From contig CAMLEL010000184.1 in the NCBI GenBank assembly GCA_946478935.1, forward strand, positions 1 to 5,699: a stretch of DNA of 5,699 bases. Direction: 5' to 3'. This DNA comes from an uncultured Armatimonadota bacterium. GTDB lineage: Bacteria > Armatimonadota > Fimbriimonadia > Fimbriimonadales > Fimbriimonadaceae. This document shows positions 4,290-5,699 of this stretch, in pieces. Numbering within the stretch: the stretch's first letter is position 1; each line of letters opens with the position of its first letter. The notes under the pieces are model-generated. The model saw only the letters and a program-made list of their open reading frames with translations, was not told the DNA's origin and did not search any database. The translations under genes were made by a program, and so were the position numbers.

Positions 4290-5699
4290 TGCGGTGCGAC
4301 CAAACATTCTCAAGATAGAAATCACATCCGTGAAGTTGCTGATTTTGGTCATCACCGCCTGAAGCTGCTGGGTGTCGGCCACGTCGATCGTCACCTCTAT
4401 TTCAGCCGTGTGGTTCGGCAGAGTCCGGATCTTTGCGGCTGACACGTTCGTCTTGGCTTCACCGAAAATAGTGCTGATGTCCATTAGGAGACCGGTCCGA
4501 TTCACCGTGATGATTTTCAGGCCAACTGCATACTGGTTCCCGTCTGGCGGCCAATCGTAGCTAAGAAGCCGTTCGGGCTCGTTGGTGATGTAGCTCATTG
4601 CATTCGGGCAGACCCTGCGATGCAGCATGATTCCTCTACCGCGTGTGACATAGCCCACGACCTCGTCGCCTGGAATGGGGCTGCAGCACTTGGCGCGATT
4701 GACCATCACGTTGTCGATGCCGCTGGTGACCAGCGTCACTTTGCCCTCTTTGGTGCGCGAGACTTCGATTCGATCGGGGCTCGGCAGTTCTACAACCGCG
4801 CCACGGAGCTTCGAGACAACGGTCTGGACAGATGTCAAGCCGAGGCCTACCCGGGCCAATACATCCGTGGCATTCTCACAGCCCGTGATCTGGCTGGCAA
4901 GCGCGCCTACTTTCTCGTCTCCCAGAAACTGCTTCGGATCCAGCCCGAGTGACCGCAACTCTTTTTCGAGCATGTCTCTCCCGCGTGCCGCATCATCCGA
5001 TTTCGTGACCTTGCGGAAGTGTGCTCGCAGTTTGTTGCGCGTGTGAGCTGACTTGACAAACTTGAGCCAATCAGCACTGGGCTGCGCATTGGACCGAGTG
5101 GTCAACTCAATCACGTCGCCGTTCTTCAGCACTGTATTGAGTGGCACCAACGTGCCGTTGACTTTCGCACCGACCAACGTCATTCCGAGTTGCGTGTGGA
5201 CTCGAAAAGCGAAGTCGACTGGCGTTGAGCCCTTGGGCAGGTCCAGAACATCTCCTTTCGGTGTGAACACAAACACCTGCTCGCTGAAGAGGTCCGTCGA
5301 AATCGACCGGAGGAAGTCGGACGACATGCGTGCGTCGCTCGACCAGTCGAAGAGCTGCTCACGCAGGTTCTTGAGTCGCTTGGTTTCATCCAGAGACGCG
5401 CGTCCCTCTTTATAGGTCCAGTGCGCGGCAACGCCGTACTCGGCCACTTCATGCATGTCCGTGGTCCGAATTTGAACTTCCAATGGGCCGCCATGTGGCC
5501 CGAGTACCTTGGTGTGCAAGGATTGATACCCGTTCGGCTTGGGCTTGGCAATGTAGTCGTAGAACAAGCCGGGGATGGGCACCCAAAGGTCGTGAACGAT
5601 ACCGAGGGCGACGTAACAATCCGACTTGTCACGAACGATGATCCGCAGGGCCAGCAGGTCATAAATCTCATCGAAAGCCAGTCCCTGTTTCACCATCTT
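4281..5699 (-). CDS. RelA/SpoT (RSH) (p)ppGpp synthetase, synthetase-to-ACT part, 5' end outside window
   Basis: The frame is open at the right edge; 472 codons are visible, counting the lysine before the first in-window ATG. The N-terminal HD hydrolase domain, if present, lies beyond the window. Numbered from that ATG, the (p)ppGpp synthetase domain includes DLLALRIIV (13-21), DYIAKPKPNGYQSLHT (47-62) and EVQIRTTDMHEVAEYGVAAHW (73-93). D13 and E73 match the metal-binding and catalytic acidic residues of streptococcal Rel (D264, E323). A TGS domain follows (VFVFTPKGDVLDLPKGSTP, 141-159, to ELTT, 197-200), then a helical region. A conserved-cysteine domain comes next (AKCCSPIPGDEVVGYVTRGRG, 335-355; C363), and a C-terminal ACT domain (about 389-466). 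The enzyme makes the alarmone (p)ppGpp on starvation and senses ribosomes through the C-terminal domains. The position of the RXKD motif of bifunctional enzymes reads LFYD (44-47), which is neither RXKD nor the EXDD of RelA. The long RSH identity is certain; rel versus relA or spoT is not. Confidence 0.97.
   Translation of the reverse strand, partial: KMVKQGLAFDEIYDLLALRIIVRDKSDCYVALGIVHDLWVPIPGLFYDYIAKPKPNGYQSLHTKVLGPHGGPLEVQIRTTDMHEVAEYGVAAHWTYKEGRASLDETKRLKNLREQLFDWSSDARMSSDFLRSISTDLFSEQVFVFTPKGDVLDLPKGSTPVDFAFRVHTQLGMTLVGAKVNGTLVPLNTVLKNGDVIELTTRSNAQPSADWLKFVKSAHTRNKLRAHFRKVTKSDDAARGRDMLEKELRSLGLDPKQFLGDEKVGALASQITGCENATDVLARVGLGLTSVQTVVSKLRGAVVELPSPDRIEVSRTKEGKVTLVTSGIDNVMVNRAKCCSPIPGDEVVGYVTRGRGIMLHRRVCPNAMSYITNEPERLLSYDWPPDGNQYAVGLKIITVNRTGLLMDISTIFGEAKTNVSAAKIRTLPNHTAEIEVTIDVADTQQLQAVMTKISNFTDVISILRMFGRTASK

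Noticed and set aside
4620..5415. Plus-strand frames of 110-123 residues across the RSH gene
   Set aside because: They are antisense to highly conserved TGS and linker regions of the RSH gene and show no domain or ribosome site.

Overview
This is an ordinary stretch of bacterial chromosome with six protein-coding genes. No RNA gene, insertion sequence, CRISPR array or prophage is visible. Two genes run off the window: a membrane glycosyltransferase-like gene at the left edge and a RelA/SpoT-type (RSH) gene at the right edge. The genes are packed tightly and their orientation alternates. The organism is a free-living bacterium of moderate GC. It uses folate/FAD-dependent TrmFO for tRNA m5U54, as Gram-positive and many non-gammaproteobacterial lineages do. 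It also appears to have a long RSH enzyme. The combination would fit phyla such as Armatimonadota or Acidobacteriota, but I cannot place it firmly without a search.

Left part (1-1088): the C-terminal part of a polytopic membrane protein resembling GT-C (GT39/PMT-like) glycosyltransferases. It is followed, tail to tail, by a small NTF2/SnoaL-fold protein on the minus strand. The first ~690 bases are clearly AT-richer than the rest, which suggests the end of a transferred surface-polysaccharide type region.

Middle (1089-3284): a short divergent intergenic region leads into trmFO, which makes m5U54 in the T-loop of tRNAs. Its stop codon overlaps the start of a DUF2071 (YqjF-like) gene in an ATGA junction, so the two are probably one operon. 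Tail to tail with DUF2071, with no base between the stop codons, lies a 71-residue four-cysteine protein on the minus strand.

Right part (3285-5699): a divergent intergenic region with a perfect 7-bp inverted repeat separates the four-cysteine gene from a SpoU/TrmH-family RNA 2'-O-methyltransferase gene. The end of the methyltransferase gene overlaps the end of the convergent RSH (p)ppGpp synthetase/hydrolase gene by 9 bp. Three genes therefore bear on translation and growth control (two RNA-modifying enzymes and the stringent-response enzyme), though they are not all in one transcription unit.

No new multi-gene system is evident. The points most worth checking are an atypical residue set (L-F-Y-D) at the RXKD/EXDD position of the RSH synthetase domain, a ~31-residue insertion in TrmFO just before its second catalytic cysteine, the conserved-looking four-cysteine micro-protein, and the inverted repeat upstream of it.
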